A stretch of DNA of 64,000 bases from a virus, in the IMG/VR virus record IMGVR_UViG_3300030419_007002, positions 1-64,000 of that record, one strand, 5' to 3'. The number at the start of each line of letters is the position of its first letter. Position 1 is the first letter of the stretch. Below the pieces are notes generated by a model. The model ran no database searches and had not been told where the DNA came from. It saw only the letters and a program-made list of their open reading frames with translations. A program made the position numbers and the translations under genes. This document shows positions 31,921-41,032 of the stretch, in pieces.

Positions 31921-31948
31921 TGTATTTTTACATAATTGATAGTATCAT
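31920..31948 (+). promoter_or_regulatory. Sigma70-like promoter overlapping the terminator T-tract
   Basis: TTGTAT (31920-31925), 17-base spacer, TATCAT (31943-31948); the ATG at 31956 is 7 bases on, so the transcript likely starts at the start codon. Confidence 0.65.
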
Positions 31949-31955
31949 CATCTAT

Positions 31956-33044
31956 ATGAACCTTTCTTTAAATTTACCTTTGAATAGCGTAAGCTTTGGG
32001 CAGGTGTCTACAGCCTTGCTAAGGGAGGTGTACAGCAGGGGAATGGAGCCCTGCTTATTCCCTATAGGAAACGTAGATATAACCTGCCAACCGGATGATA
32101 AGGACTTCTCTGACTGGATAGATACGTGCGTGAAAAAGGCTAACTCACATCACGACAGAAAAACCCCCACCCTCAAGCTGTGGCACATAAATGGTTCGCT
32201 AGAGTCTTATAGCGAGAAACAAATGCTATACACCTTTTACGAGCTAGACCAACCCACCGCCATAGAAACTAATATTTTAAAAAATAATACAAAAGTTTTG
32301 GTAAGCAATACAGAGGCGAAAGAAGTCTTAAACCTCAACGGGGTTGAAAACGTAAGCGTTATACCTCTGGGATTTGACAAGACTAACTTTAAGGTCTTAG
32401 ATAAAAAATACTTTTCAGACAATAGGATAGTATTTAATATTGTAGGAAAATTTGAAAAAAGAAAACACCACGTAAAACTCATAAGGTCTTGGATAAAAGC
32501 TTATGGAAATAACCCAAAATATTTCCTTCAGTGCTCTATATGGAATCCATTCCTGAAGCCAGAAGACAATAATAGCATCATAAACCAGATAACAGAAGGA
32601 AAAAAGTTTATGAATGTTAATTTCTTAGGGGCCATGCACAAAAATTCGGTATACAATGATTACCTAAATTCATCTAGCATTATTATAGCTATGTCAGGAG
32701 CAGAGGGGTGGGGGCTACCAGAGTTTCAGTCCGTAGCAATGGGCAAACACTCGGTAGTCTTAAACTGCACGGGCTATAAAGAGTGGGCAAATAAAGATAA
32801 CTCAGTACTAATAGAGCCTAAAAACAAAATAGAAGTTTATGACAATATGTTTTTTAAGAAGGGACAAGACTACAGCCAAGGGAATATATATGATTTTTCG
32901 GAAGAAGAATTCCTAAAGGGTTGCGAAGAGGCGGTAGCCAGATTCTCTAAAAATAAAATAAACGAAGAAGGACTAAAGCTCCAAGAAGAATTTACTTACC
33001 CCAAGATGCTAGACTCCATAATAGAGGCATCAGAAACCATTTAG
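31956..33044 (+). CDS. Glycosyltransferase (GT4-like)
   Basis: A 362-residue GT-B enzyme. N-terminal LNLPLNSVSFGQVSTALLREVY, then VSVIPLGFDKTNF linking the domains, IVFNIVGKFEKRKHHVKLIRSW (start of the donor domain) and IIIAMSGAEGWGLPEFQSVAMGKHSVVLNCTGYKEW, with the E-x7-E motif (E in AEGWGLPE) that binds the nucleotide sugar. The first in-frame ATG at 31920 lies in the terminator; ATG 31956 matches the promoter and the family start. Confidence 0.85.
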   Translation: MNLSLNLPLNSVSFGQVSTALLREVYSRGMEPCLFPIGNVDITCQPDDKDFSDWIDTCVKKANSHHDRKTPTLKLWHINGSLESYSEKQMLYTFYELDQPTAIETNILKNNTKVLVSNTEAKEVLNLNGVENVSVIPLGFDKTNFKVLDKKYFSDNRIVFNIVGKFEKRKHHVKLIRSWIKAYGNNPKYFLQCSIWNPFLKPEDNNSIINQITEGKKFMNVNFLGAMHKNSVYNDYLNSSSIIIAMSGAEGWGLPEFQSVAMGKHSVVLNCTGYKEWANKDNSVLIEPKNKIEVYDNMFFKKGQDYSQGNIYDFSEEEFLKGCEEAVARFSKNKINEEGLKLQEEFTYPKMLDSIIEASETI

Positions 33045-33048
33045 CAAT

Positions 33049-33402
33049 ATGCCTCTTTACATATACGTACATCCAGAAACAGAAGAACTGATAGAGATTA
33101 GGCAGAGGATGACTGATACTCACGTATACATAGATGAGCATGGAACAGAATGGAGTAGGGTATACACCGCGCCAAAAGTTTCCGCAGACACGAACTTGGA
33201 CGCTTTCTCATCCAACCAATTCTTAGACAAGAGCTATAAAAATAGCGACAATAGTAATGTAGGCGACCTTTACGATATGGCAAAAGAAGCCAGTGAAAAG
33301 CGCAAGCAAAAACTTGGATATGACCCAGTGCAACAGAAATTTTTTAAAAATTACTCCGAAAAAAGAAAAGGTCGTAAGCACCCCAATGATCCATCCAAGT
33401 GA
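33049..33402 (+). CDS. FmdB-like protein without zinc ligands (117 aa)
   Basis: The start MPLYIYVHPETEELIEIRQRM and the later WSRVYTAPKVS follow the fold of FmdB zinc-ribbon proteins (MPxYEYxC...), but no cysteine is present. The rest is a charged helix with KKRKQKLGYDPVQQ-type repeats and a basic tail (SEKRKGRKHPND). Found in phages as a conserved protein of unknown role. No gene or clear site is seen in the 109 bases after it. Confidence 0.65.
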   Translation: MPLYIYVHPETEELIEIRQRMTDTHVYIDEHGTEWSRVYTAPKVSADTNLDAFSSNQFLDKSYKNSDNSNVGDLYDMAKEASEKRKQKLGYDPVQQKFFKNYSEKRKGRKHPNDPSK

Positions 33403-33511
33403 AGCATACACTTACTAACATCTCACAAACAAAAAAGTTCTTTTAGAGTTTTTTTTCTTTCTTTTTCGAGCGAAACCATGTAATATTTACTACCACGATT
33501 GGTATCTAAAA

Positions 33512-35941
33512 ATGAATTCGGCCTCAAGCAAAATAAGTGTTAAAAAAAGGAACAATAGACTTCAGCAGCTAGATATAGACAAAGTAAATATATGTGCACA
33601 AAGAGCCTGCGAAGGCCTAGAAGACGTTTCCGCCAGCGAGGTGGTCATAGATGCTAACGTCCAACTTTACGACAAAATACCCACTAAAGAGATTGACAAG
33701 GCACTGATTATGTCCGCTAGGACGAAGATAGAAAAGGAGCCTAATTACAGTTACGTGGCGGCCAGATTATTATTGGGTAATATCCATAAAGAAGTTTTTG
33801 GAAGTAGCGTGGACAAAGATGCATTTGACCACCAGTATAGATTATCTTTCATAAGGAATATCAAATTATTAGTAAAAGAAGGAATACTTAATAAGAGATT
33901 ACTTGAATTTGATTTAAAAAAATTGTCAGAATCCCTTTCTCTAGAAAGAGATTATAATTTTAAATATTTAGGATTACAAATTCTCTACGATAGATATTTC
34001 CACAAGCTAGACAAACGAAGGTTAGAGTCACCCCAGTCCTTTTGGATGAGAGTCGCCATGGGATTGGCTCTTAACGAAGATGACAAAGAGAAAAAAGCAA
34101 TTGAGTTTTACGAGGCTATTAGCACGTTTAGACTTTGCCCATCTACGCCTACGCTTTTTAATAGCGGAAGCGTACGCTCGCAGCTTAGCTCTTGCTACCT
34201 CAATACCTTTGATGACTCCATCGACGGTATCTTTGAGGGTGCATGGCAAGAAGCAAGAAAATCTAAGTTTGCCGGAGGTTTAGGCTTTGACGTTTCTAAT
34301 TTTAGGGCAGCTGGGTCATACATTAAAGGCACCAACGGCTCCTCCAGCGGAATAGTTCCTTGGCTTAAAATATTTAATGATCTTTTGGTTGCAGTAAACC
34401 AAGGTGGTAAACGCCCCGGTGCGGGGTGTGCGTACCTAGAACCTTGGCACTTAGACATAGAAGACTTTTTAGACCTCAAAAAGAACACTGGGGACGAACG
34501 CAGGAGATGTCACGACCTAAATACAGCGAATTGGATACCTAATCTTTTTCTAAGAAAAGTTGAAGAAGATGATGACTGGTACCTATTTAGCCCAAGTGAT
34601 ACCCCAGATCTTCATGGCCTCCATAGCGAACAATTTGACAAGAAGTACAAAAGCTATTGCTCAAAAGCCGACAAAGGAGAAATCGAAAACTTTAAAATCA
34701 TTAAGGCCAAGGACTTATGGAAGAAAATGCTTCGCTCCCTGTACGAAACAGGACACCCTTGGATGACATTCAAAGATAATGCTAACCTTAGGTACTCCAA
34801 TTACCACGAAGGCATTATTAATAGCTCTAATTTGTGTACAGAAATTTTCCTCCACACGATCCCCTCAAAATACAAGCAAGGGGAAAAAACAGAAGTGGGG
34901 GAAACCGCAGTCTGCAACTTAAGCTCTATAAATCTAAAAACACACCTAAAGAAGAATGGAAAATTAGATTTTAAACTTCTCTCTAAGAGTATATCTACCC
35001 AAATGAGGATGCTTGATAATGTAGTTGATCTTAACTTTTACCCGACGAAAGAAGCAGAGAAAGCTAACATGGCCCACAGACCCGTTGGCGCAGGAACCAT
35101 GGGATGGGCTGACGTGTTTCATTCGTATGATATAGATTTTTCCTCCAAAGAAGCGGTCAGGCTTTCGGATGAACTATATGAATTTATTTCTTATCACTGT
35201 ATCCTCAATTCAAGTAAGCTAGCGAAGGAGAAGGGAAAATACTCCTCCTACGAAGGATCAAAATGGAGCCAAGATATCTTACCTATAGATACCTATAAAA
35301 ATCTTATGGATTATTTAGGCGAAAAGCCTATTATGCATAAGGGCAGACAATATGTTTTGGAGACGGATTGGAGAGCTTTACGGGATAGTATTAGGGTACA
35401 CGGTATGCGTAACAGTAATACTATGGCTATCGCTCCTACTGCTACTATATCTTATATACAGGGCTGCTCGCCTTCTGTTGAGCCAGATTTTTCTGTTCTT
35501 TTCGTTTACGAAAACAAATCAGGAAACCTGACTATAACTAACGAGTGGTTCGTGAAGGAGTGCAAAAAACTAGGCATATGGAATAGCTCCCTTATAGAAA
35601 TGATTAAATCTGTAGACGGAAACCTTAATAATTTAAATGGAGAAATACCGGAAGAAGTAAAAGAAAAACACAGAAGGGCATTTGACCATGATCAGTTTTC
35701 TTTAATCGACAACGCCGCAGCGAAACAGAAATGGATAGACATGGGGCAGAGTTTGAATTTATTCAACAATAAAACTTCATTAAAATATTTGAATGATCTT
35801 TATATTTATGCTAATAAAAGAGGTCTAAAAAGCACGTACTACCTCAGGACAGAGTCGGCGAGTAAAATAGAAAAATCTACCACGGCAAATCAACCTGCGG
35901 CTTGCAGCATATTGGACCCAGATTGTGAAAGTTGCCAATGA
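33512..35941 (+). CDS. nrdA: Ribonucleoside-diphosphate reductase, class I large subunit
   Basis: An 809-residue protein reducing NDPs to dNDPs. ATP-cone at residues 1-90; LSSCYLN with C228 and AVCNLSS with C468 are the active-site thiol pair; NLCTE supplies N440, C442 (thiyl radical) and E444; GGLGFDVSNFRAAGSYIKGTNG is the effector/substrate loop, and PTATISYIQGCSPSVEP is the phosphate site; the C-terminus CESCQ is the redox pair rereduced by thioredoxin or glutaredoxin. Complete, with all key residues, and likely active. Overlaps nrdB by 4 bases. Confidence 0.98.
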   Translation: MNSASSKISVKKRNNRLQQLDIDKVNICAQRACEGLEDVSASEVVIDANVQLYDKIPTKEIDKALIMSARTKIEKEPNYSYVAARLLLGNIHKEVFGSSVDKDAFDHQYRLSFIRNIKLLVKEGILNKRLLEFDLKKLSESLSLERDYNFKYLGLQILYDRYFHKLDKRRLESPQSFWMRVAMGLALNEDDKEKKAIEFYEAISTFRLCPSTPTLFNSGSVRSQLSSCYLNTFDDSIDGIFEGAWQEARKSKFAGGLGFDVSNFRAAGSYIKGTNGSSSGIVPWLKIFNDLLVAVNQGGKRPGAGCAYLEPWHLDIEDFLDLKKNTGDERRRCHDLNTANWIPNLFLRKVEEDDDWYLFSPSDTPDLHGLHSEQFDKKYKSYCSKADKGEIENFKIIKAKDLWKKMLRSLYETGHPWMTFKDNANLRYSNYHEGIINSSNLCTEIFLHTIPSKYKQGEKTEVGETAVCNLSSINLKTHLKKNGKLDFKLLSKSISTQMRMLDNVVDLNFYPTKEAEKANMAHRPVGAGTMGWADVFHSYDIDFSSKEAVRLSDELYEFISYHCILNSSKLAKEKGKYSSYEGSKWSQDILPIDTYKNLMDYLGEKPIMHKGRQYVLETDWRALRDSIRVHGMRNSNTMAIAPTATISYIQGCSPSVEPDFSVLFVYENKSGNLTITNEWFVKECKKLGIWNSSLIEMIKSVDGNLNNLNGEIPEEVKEKHRRAFDHDQFSLIDNAAAKQKWIDMGQSLNLFNNKTSLKYLNDLYIYANKRGLKSTYYLRTESASKIEKSTTANQPAACSILDPDCESCQ

Positions 35942-36951
35942 TGAATAAAAATGGATTATTACTAGATGGGGATACGTCAGGAGTCAACCAGATACTACCT
36001 CATAAACATAAACTCGCTTGGGATTTATTCCTTAAAGGAGTGGCCAACAATTGGTCGCCAGCGGAAATAAACATGAGCGACGACGTAGAGCAATGGAAAA
36101 ACGAGACCCTTACTAAAGATGAAAAATTACTAGTTAAAAGATGTCTTGGATTTTTTGCCGGAAGTGAGTCCTTGGTTGGCAATAACCTACTGCTTAATGT
36201 TGCGAAGTGGATAACGGACGCAGAATGCGGCCAATACATAATGAGACAAGCTTATGAAGAGTCCCTACATAACTGGACGGTAGTAACTTGTTGCGATTCT
36301 TTTTCCTTAAAAGTATCTGAAGTATATGAAGCTTATCTAAACATCCCCTCTATTAAAGCGAAAGATGATTTCTTGATGCAGATTACAACCGATATTAATC
36401 GTCAAGATTTTTCTACGAAAACCACCGAGGGGAAAAGGGAATTCTTAAGGAACCTAATAACTTACTACATTGTCTGCGAAGGAACGTTCTTCTTTAGCGG
36501 CTTCGCTATGCTTTTGGCGCTAGGAAGACAAAACAAACTCCCCGGACTATCAGATCAGATAAGATATACCCTTAGAGACGAGAGCCTACATATTCAATTC
36601 GGCACATACCTAATCAATACAATTAAACAACAATACCCATCGGTGTGGACAAAAAAATTCGAGCAGGAAACCGTAGAGCACATCAAGAAAGCTGTAGAAT
36701 TAGAAGTACAGTATGCTCACGACGTACTCCCAAGGGGTATCTTGGGGCTTAATGCTGATATGTTCGTAGACTATATGCAATATATTGGCAACAGGCGACT
36801 CGAAGGAATTGGCATCGACTTCCGATTTGACAGCGACCAGAATCCATTCCCTTGGCTTTCTGAGGTTGTCGATACGGGAGCGATGACCAATTTCTTTGAG
36901 AGAAAGGTGAAAGACTATCAGAGTTCAGGCAGTTTAGAAGACGACTTCTAA
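35938..36951 (+). CDS. nrdB: Ribonucleoside-diphosphate reductase, small subunit
   Basis: A 337-residue di-iron protein. Iron ligands can be seen in AGSESLV and YEESLHNWTV (E-x-x-H), in FFFSGFAMLLALGR and in RDESLHIQFG (E-x-x-H). The Tyr radical position near the E-x-x-H helix is plausible, but its spacing should be checked against subclass Ia and Ie types. C-terminal acidic tail SSGSLEDDF contacts NrdA. ATG 35938 overlaps the nrdA TGA. Confidence 0.97.
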   Translation: MMNKNGLLLDGDTSGVNQILPHKHKLAWDLFLKGVANNWSPAEINMSDDVEQWKNETLTKDEKLLVKRCLGFFAGSESLVGNNLLLNVAKWITDAECGQYIMRQAYEESLHNWTVVTCCDSFSLKVSEVYEAYLNIPSIKAKDDFLMQITTDINRQDFSTKTTEGKREFLRNLITYYIVCEGTFFFSGFAMLLALGRQNKLPGLSDQIRYTLRDESLHIQFGTYLINTIKQQYPSVWTKKFEQETVEHIKKAVELEVQYAHDVLPRGILGLNADMFVDYMQYIGNRRLEGIGIDFRFDSDQNPFPWLSEVVDTGAMTNFFERKVKDYQSSGSLEDDF

Positions 36952-36952
36952 T

Positions 36953-37684
36953 ATGATTAGCCATAAATATAAATGTATTTTTATAGAGATACCCAAAAAT
37001 GCATCCTCCAGTATATCCAAGTGGCTATACGAAAATGATACGTCGACGCTAGGCTCTCAATGCGAGCATCCCTCTAAAAATTATAAATGGATAGATGAAC
37101 ACCAATACAGAGACGGACATATTCACACTTCTGAACTCCGACACCTCTATAGAAGACACTGGGATAATTATTATAAATTTGCCGTAATAAGGAATCCCTT
37201 CGATAGAGTCTTTTCCTGCTACTCGATGTACACGAGCAAAGAATGGGAGTCTCAATACCAAAAAAACGAATTTAGCATACATGACGAACGACTATATGAA
37301 GAAGTTTCAGAATATAAAAACTTTCCTGAATTTTGCAGCGGATATCTCGATCGGATAACCATTCATTCTCTTTTCCAAAATGGAGCAAGGTACTCCGAAG
37401 TAGGAATGTATCACGGGGTTCACCTAAGAGAGCAAAGCTGCTGGGTTAACCCAACCAAAGAATGGTCTGATAATATAAATATTATAAAATATGAAAATTT
37501 AAAAGAGGAAATACAGTCCCTTTCCGATGCGCTAGGCATACCGTTCTCACGCAAAGATTTCCCTTGGGAAAATAAGAAAGGGAAAGGAAGAGGTAGCTAC
37601 AAAGGGTTTTATGACGCAGAAAGCATAAAAATAGTCAAGAAAAAATATAGATCAGATTTTTATTTTTTTAAATATAATTTTTAA
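36953..37684 (+). CDS. Sulfotransferase-family protein
   Basis: A 243-residue protein. CIFIEIPKNASSSISKWLYE is a PAPS loop variant (P-K-N-A-S-S-S), and YYKFAVIRNPFDRVFSCYSMY near residue 70 is the 3'-phosphate loop. DNINIIKYENLKEEI and the ending KKKYRSDFYFFKYNF match the family. It is the only sulfotransferase in the plus arm and follows nrdB by 1 base, an unusual place for a glycan gene. Confidence 0.85.
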   Translation: MISHKYKCIFIEIPKNASSSISKWLYENDTSTLGSQCEHPSKNYKWIDEHQYRDGHIHTSELRHLYRRHWDNYYKFAVIRNPFDRVFSCYSMYTSKEWESQYQKNEFSIHDERLYEEVSEYKNFPEFCSGYLDRITIHSLFQNGARYSEVGMYHGVHLREQSCWVNPTKEWSDNINIIKYENLKEEIQSLSDALGIPFSRKDFPWENKKGKGRGSYKGFYDAESIKIVKKKYRSDFYFFKYNF

Positions 37685-37686
37685 TT

Positions 37687-37715
37687 TTGACTTTTCCATC
37701 ATTTAATGTTATGAT
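37687..37715 (+). promoter_or_regulatory. Sigma70-like promoter
   Basis: TTGACT (37687-37692), 17-base spacer, TATGAT (37710-37715), 11 bases before ATG 37727. Confidence 0.8.
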
Positions 37716-37726
37716 TTACTCAATAT

Positions 37727-37924
37727 ATGAAGACAGTAAAATATAGTATCGCTGCAATCCTCCTGATTGGCTTTGCAGCAGGTTGTTCTAGCACCATGAC
37801 AGTTGGGCCCAGCGCCAATAAAGACGGCTATCTGGGCGCCTCAGGCTCATTATCACCCCCTGTGGGAGCGAGCGTAACTGTACCTTGGGTAAAGGCCGAG
37901 GTGAAACAAGTGGAATCGGAATAG
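37727..37924 (+). CDS. Small lipoprotein (65 aa)
   Basis: Lipoprotein signal peptide with lipobox GFAAGC (Cys at residue 20); the mature part is Gly/Ser/Pro-rich (SSTMTVGPSANKDGYLG, SLSPPVGASVTVPWVK). Alone between promoter and terminator. Possibly an outer-membrane-directed protein such as a superinfection-exclusion or lysis accessory factor; unassigned. Confidence 0.75.
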   Translation: MKTVKYSIAAILLIGFAAGCSSTMTVGPSANKDGYLGASGSLSPPVGASVTVPWVKAEVKQVESE

Positions 37925-37946
37925 AACAGCCGGTATTCGACCAAGA

Positions 37947-37977
37947 CCCTAGCTTGTAATGAGCTAGGGTTTTTTTT
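37947..37977 (+). terminator. Rho-independent terminator
   Basis: CCCTAGCT-TGTAATG-AGCTAGGG followed by eight T. Confidence 0.93.
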
Positions 37978-37978
37978 G

Positions 37979-38006
37979 TTGCCCTCTTTCTGTTTATGTG
38001 TAATAT
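37979..38006 (+). promoter_or_regulatory. Promoter with GTGTAAT motif
   Basis: TTGCCC (37979-37984), 16-base spacer, TAATAT (38001-38006) inside GTGTAATAT; ATG 38015 is 8 bases beyond. Directly follows the terminator. Confidence 0.65.
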
Positions 38007-38014
38007 AAGATAGA

Positions 38015-38299
38015 ATGGAGCTAACTAATCTTATAGATGTAGTAACAGGAGTCTTTGCGTTAATAGCTGGCTGGGTTTTTAAGCTAGTTCTTTCGCAATT
38101 AAAGGAGATGAAAGATGAACACCAACACTTATTCATCAAACAGACAGAGGATTATAGAGAATTAACCAGTAAGGTCACAGATTTAGCAATATCCCTTCCA
38201 GATAAATACGTCAACAAAGACGACTTCAAAATGTTTGCAGAGAGAATGAACGATCGCTTCGATAGAATAGAAGAGAAGCTAGATCAACTAAAAAAATAG
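38015..38299 (+). CDS. Membrane-anchored coiled-coil protein, holin/XhlA-like (94 aa)
   Basis: Residues 8-28 (VVTGVFALIAGWVFKLVLSQL) form one membrane helix, followed by a long charged helix (KEMKDEHQHLFIKQ, DDFKMFAERMNDRFDRIEEKLDQLKK) with heptads. This layout is seen in XhlA-type hemolysin/holin accessory proteins and spanin-like proteins. A lysis role is possible with the SleB-like hydrolase, but unproven. Confidence 0.6.
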   Translation: MELTNLIDVVTGVFALIAGWVFKLVLSQLKEMKDEHQHLFIKQTEDYRELTSKVTDLAISLPDKYVNKDDFKMFAERMNDRFDRIEEKLDQLKK

Positions 38300-38316
38300 A
38301 TTCTTCTAAAAAAAAA

Positions 38317-38344
38317 TTGCCTTTTACCCATATTAGTTTATAAT
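38317..38344 (+). promoter_or_regulatory. Sigma70-like promoter of the glycan cluster
   Basis: TTGCCT (38317-38322), 16-base spacer, TATAAT (38339-38344); the ATG at 38352 is 7 bases on, predicting a leaderless message. Confidence 0.75.
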
Positions 38345-38351
38345 ATGGTAT

Positions 38352-39161
38352 ATGCTATCTATTTACAGTTCTGCATTTAATTTAATTAAAAATAACTTTA
38401 ATTATAAAGATGCATTAAATAATTTTTCACACTTCGCTAACGAAGTAGTTATAGCTGTAAACAGTAGCGAAGACGACACCCTTTTGGCTCTTAAAGATTA
38501 CGCGGACGAAAGAAAGAACATAAAAATAGTAGAAACAGACTTCAGTTACGAAGACCCCCTCTTAGACGGAAAGATAAAAAACGCAGCGCTTCAAGAGACC
38601 ACTGAAGAATTTAAGATAAACTTGGATCTAGACGAAAGAATACCGATAAGGCATAGGAGTAAATGGGAAACTCTGGCTTATCAATTAAGATTTGCATCGT
38701 TTGATTCGTACTTAGTACCCAGCCTTAATTTATGGGGAAACCTGATGTCTATGCGGTGGGACGATGAAATGAATTTAAATTTTAAATGGTACCTTCACAA
38801 AGGGGGGCTCACTAGGGGCGCGGTTAACTTTGCTAAATTACCAGACGGAAAAGTAGACACGTCCAAGAGCGACACCTGCGAACTAATATATGAAGACGGG
38901 ACGCTTGTAAAAGCAGCGCATATAACCAAGGACTCGTGCCGGAGCTCTATGCAAGAATATTTAAATTTCATAGAAAACGAAGGCATCTTTGTTTTTCACC
39001 TAGGGTATGCAGATTTTTCTGACAGAGCATTAAGAAATAAAAACTTCTGGAAGAAACACTGGGAGATAGAGTCAGGAAAAGAAAATGATATCCCCACAAA
39101 AGAAAAGGATATCCCCGAGCACAGAACTTATCTTCATAACTTGAAGATGTGGGACGAATAG
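38352..39161 (+). CDS. GT2-like glycosyltransferase
   Basis: A 269-residue GT-A-type protein: YSSAFNLIKNNFNY, EVVIAVNSSEDDTL, then FKINLDLDERI, where D-L-D is the metal-binding motif, and a WETLAYQLR helix. The C-terminal third is less conserved. First gene of the 38.3-47.5 kb glycan cluster. Donor and acceptor unknown. Confidence 0.7.
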   Translation: MLSIYSSAFNLIKNNFNYKDALNNFSHFANEVVIAVNSSEDDTLLALKDYADERKNIKIVETDFSYEDPLLDGKIKNAALQETTEEFKINLDLDERIPIRHRSKWETLAYQLRFASFDSYLVPSLNLWGNLMSMRWDDEMNLNFKWYLHKGGLTRGAVNFAKLPDGKVDTSKSDTCELIYEDGTLVKAAHITKDSCRSSMQEYLNFIENEGIFVFHLGYADFSDRALRNKNFWKKHWEIESGKENDIPTKEKDIPEHRTYLHNLKMWDE

Positions 39162-39164
39162 TTT

Positions 39165-40049
39165 ATGATTCAACTTATCTTAACTTACGGACACTCAGAA
39201 TTCACAAGGGTATGTATCGACTCTGTGTACAAGAACACGCCCAAGGATGAAATAAATTTAATAGTATGGGATAATTTTTCCGAAGACAGAATAAGCGAAA
39301 GTGACATAGACCCAGAAAACACTGTCCTAATTAAAGCTGAAAATAATTACGGAGTTTCCATCCCTATAAATTTCTTGATAAAGGAGGTGGGTCAAGCGCT
39401 GGATGATGACGTTTTTTATATATCAAATGACCACTACCTATTCCCCGGCTGGATAGACCCACTCCTAGGGAGGTCTGAGTTCAATATCTTTTGCCCTTGG
39501 ATACCGTTTGGGCTAGACGGAATAATGAACGGCTATGGCGGACAGAAACAAAGCAAGCTTATTGATTTTTGGTCGGACGAAAAAATAGACCTGCATAATT
39601 CAATAAAAGCAGAATACCTAGACCACCCAGAGTCCTCAGAAAAAATAATGAAATTTTTTAACAACATTTACCCAGACGGGGAAGATAGGTTCGTGAAGGA
39701 TAACGTACTGAGTCAAGAGCCCGTAAGTTACGGTAATGTATTGTGGATGGGATGCTTTGGGATTAAAAGGTCATTGCTAGACATAGTCCCAGAGTATAAA
39801 ACTAACGTAGGACTAGCAAGCACTGAAGATTATATATGGCAATGTGAAACTAGGGATATGCCCCAAGTTAAAATGGGCGTCTATAATCATTCCTACGCGC
39901 ATCACTTTCAGTGCATAACTGGGCAAAGGGTATCTCTCAGCATGGATCACGAACACAAGGAATTCGAAGCCACCCCGCCAGAACTGTCAGGCAGAGATAG
40001 GGAAGAAATGGACAAAGCGCTTGCTAAAATAAAAAAAATTAAAAAATAA
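39165..40049 (+). CDS. GT2-like glycosyltransferase
   Basis: A 294-residue protein opening MIQLILTYGHSEFTRVCIDSVYKNTPKDEINLIVWDNFSED, the classic GT2 beginning; ISNDHYLFPGWI takes the place of the D-x-D motif (N-D-H) and LSTEDYIWQCE-like SSTEDYIWQ is the catalytic acidic motif. Followed after 2 bases by the Gfo/Idh gene. Confidence 0.78.
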   Translation: MIQLILTYGHSEFTRVCIDSVYKNTPKDEINLIVWDNFSEDRISESDIDPENTVLIKAENNYGVSIPINFLIKEVGQALDDDVFYISNDHYLFPGWIDPLLGRSEFNIFCPWIPFGLDGIMNGYGGQKQSKLIDFWSDEKIDLHNSIKAEYLDHPESSEKIMKFFNNIYPDGEDRFVKDNVLSQEPVSYGNVLWMGCFGIKRSLLDIVPEYKTNVGLASTEDYIWQCETRDMPQVKMGVYNHSYAHHFQCITGQRVSLSMDHEHKEFEATPPELSGRDREEMDKALAKIKKIKK

Positions 40050-40051
40050 TC

Positions 40052-41032
40052 ATGAAATTAGGATTAATAGGGTACGGATACTGGGGACCTAACATAGTTA
40101 GGAACATGCAAAAAATAAAAGGATTACAATTGGCCTTCGTTGTGGATAAAAATCCAGAAGCGCTCGACAAAATCCCGATGGTTACATCGATGTTTGATAA
40201 CATAGATACAGCACTGTCTAGACATGACGATGTAGATGGCGTTATCATAGCAACACCCATATCCACCCATTTCCCCTTGGCCAAAAAAGTACTAGAGGCA
40301 GGAAAAAGTGTCCTTATTCAGAAGCCTATGGCTATGAGCGTAGAAGAATGCGACGAACTAACAGACATGGCGAAATCGAAAGGCTTAACCATAATGATAG
40401 CGCATACATTTTTATTTACTGGCGCAGTAAGAAAACTTAAAGACCTAGCAGACTCCAATCATTTAGGAAACTTAAAACATTTCGATTCCTGCAGGGTTAA
40501 TCTAGGATTATTCCAAAGAGATTCTAATGTGGTTTGGGATTTAGCTCCCCACGACTTTTCTATCCTGAGTTATATAATCGGGGATGAAAAACCGCTTTTT
40601 CTTTCTGCGGTCGGGTCCACGCATACGCCGAAGGGGAACGCTGACGTAGCGAATATATCAATTCAATATGAAAATGGGTTTTCTGCGCATATCCACATAA
40701 GCTGGTTCTCTCCTATTAAGGTGCGTCAAATTTTGCTTAATGGAGATGAGCGGATGGCCGTATATGACGACAACAAACCCTCCGAAAAGATAATGGTTTA
40801 CGATAAGGGGGTAAATTACGCAGATAGCGTTTTCGATTATCGAGTGGGTGATATGTTCTCCCCAAAACTACCAAGCTCTGAGGCAATTGAGCAAGAGATA
40901 GAACACTTTTGTGAATGCATTCAGGGGGCAGAATGCATATCGGGCCCAGACCTAGGGAGGAAAGTTGTTGGGTTAATAGAGGCAACCAATAAGTCAATAG
41001 GGCTGAAAGGAGAACCTTTCGATGTACAGTAG
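40052..41032 (+). CDS. Gfo/Idh-type dehydrogenase, WbpB/WlbA-like
   Basis: A 326-residue NAD-dependent sugar dehydrogenase. GLIGYGYWGPNIVRN Rossmann loop, ATPISTHFPLAKKVLEAGKSVLIQKPMAMSVEE (catalytic Lys in Q-K-P, normally E-K-P), and WDLAPHDFSIL with the catalytic His. In WlbA/WbpB the enzyme oxidises UDP-GlcNAcA at C3. The two neighbours that follow (acetyltransferase and aminotransferase) are the next enzymes of that route, supporting the assignment. It overlaps the acetyltransferase by 11 bases. Confidence 0.82.
   Translation: MKLGLIGYGYWGPNIVRNMQKIKGLQLAFVVDKNPEALDKIPMVTSMFDNIDTALSRHDDVDGVIIATPISTHFPLAKKVLEAGKSVLIQKPMAMSVEECDELTDMAKSKGLTIMIAHTFLFTGAVRKLKDLADSNHLGNLKHFDSCRVNLGLFQRDSNVVWDLAPHDFSILSYIIGDEKPLFLSAVGSTHTPKGNADVANISIQYENGFSAHIHISWFSPIKVRQILLNGDERMAVYDDNKPSEKIMVYDKGVNYADSVFDYRVGDMFSPKLPSSEAIEQEIEHFCECIQGAECISGPDLGRKVVGLIEATNKSIGLKGEPFDVQ

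Noticed and set aside
38015-38299. Firm annotation of a holin
   Set aside because: Only one membrane helix plus a coiled coil are visible; several functions share this layout, so it is listed as holin/XhlA-like only.
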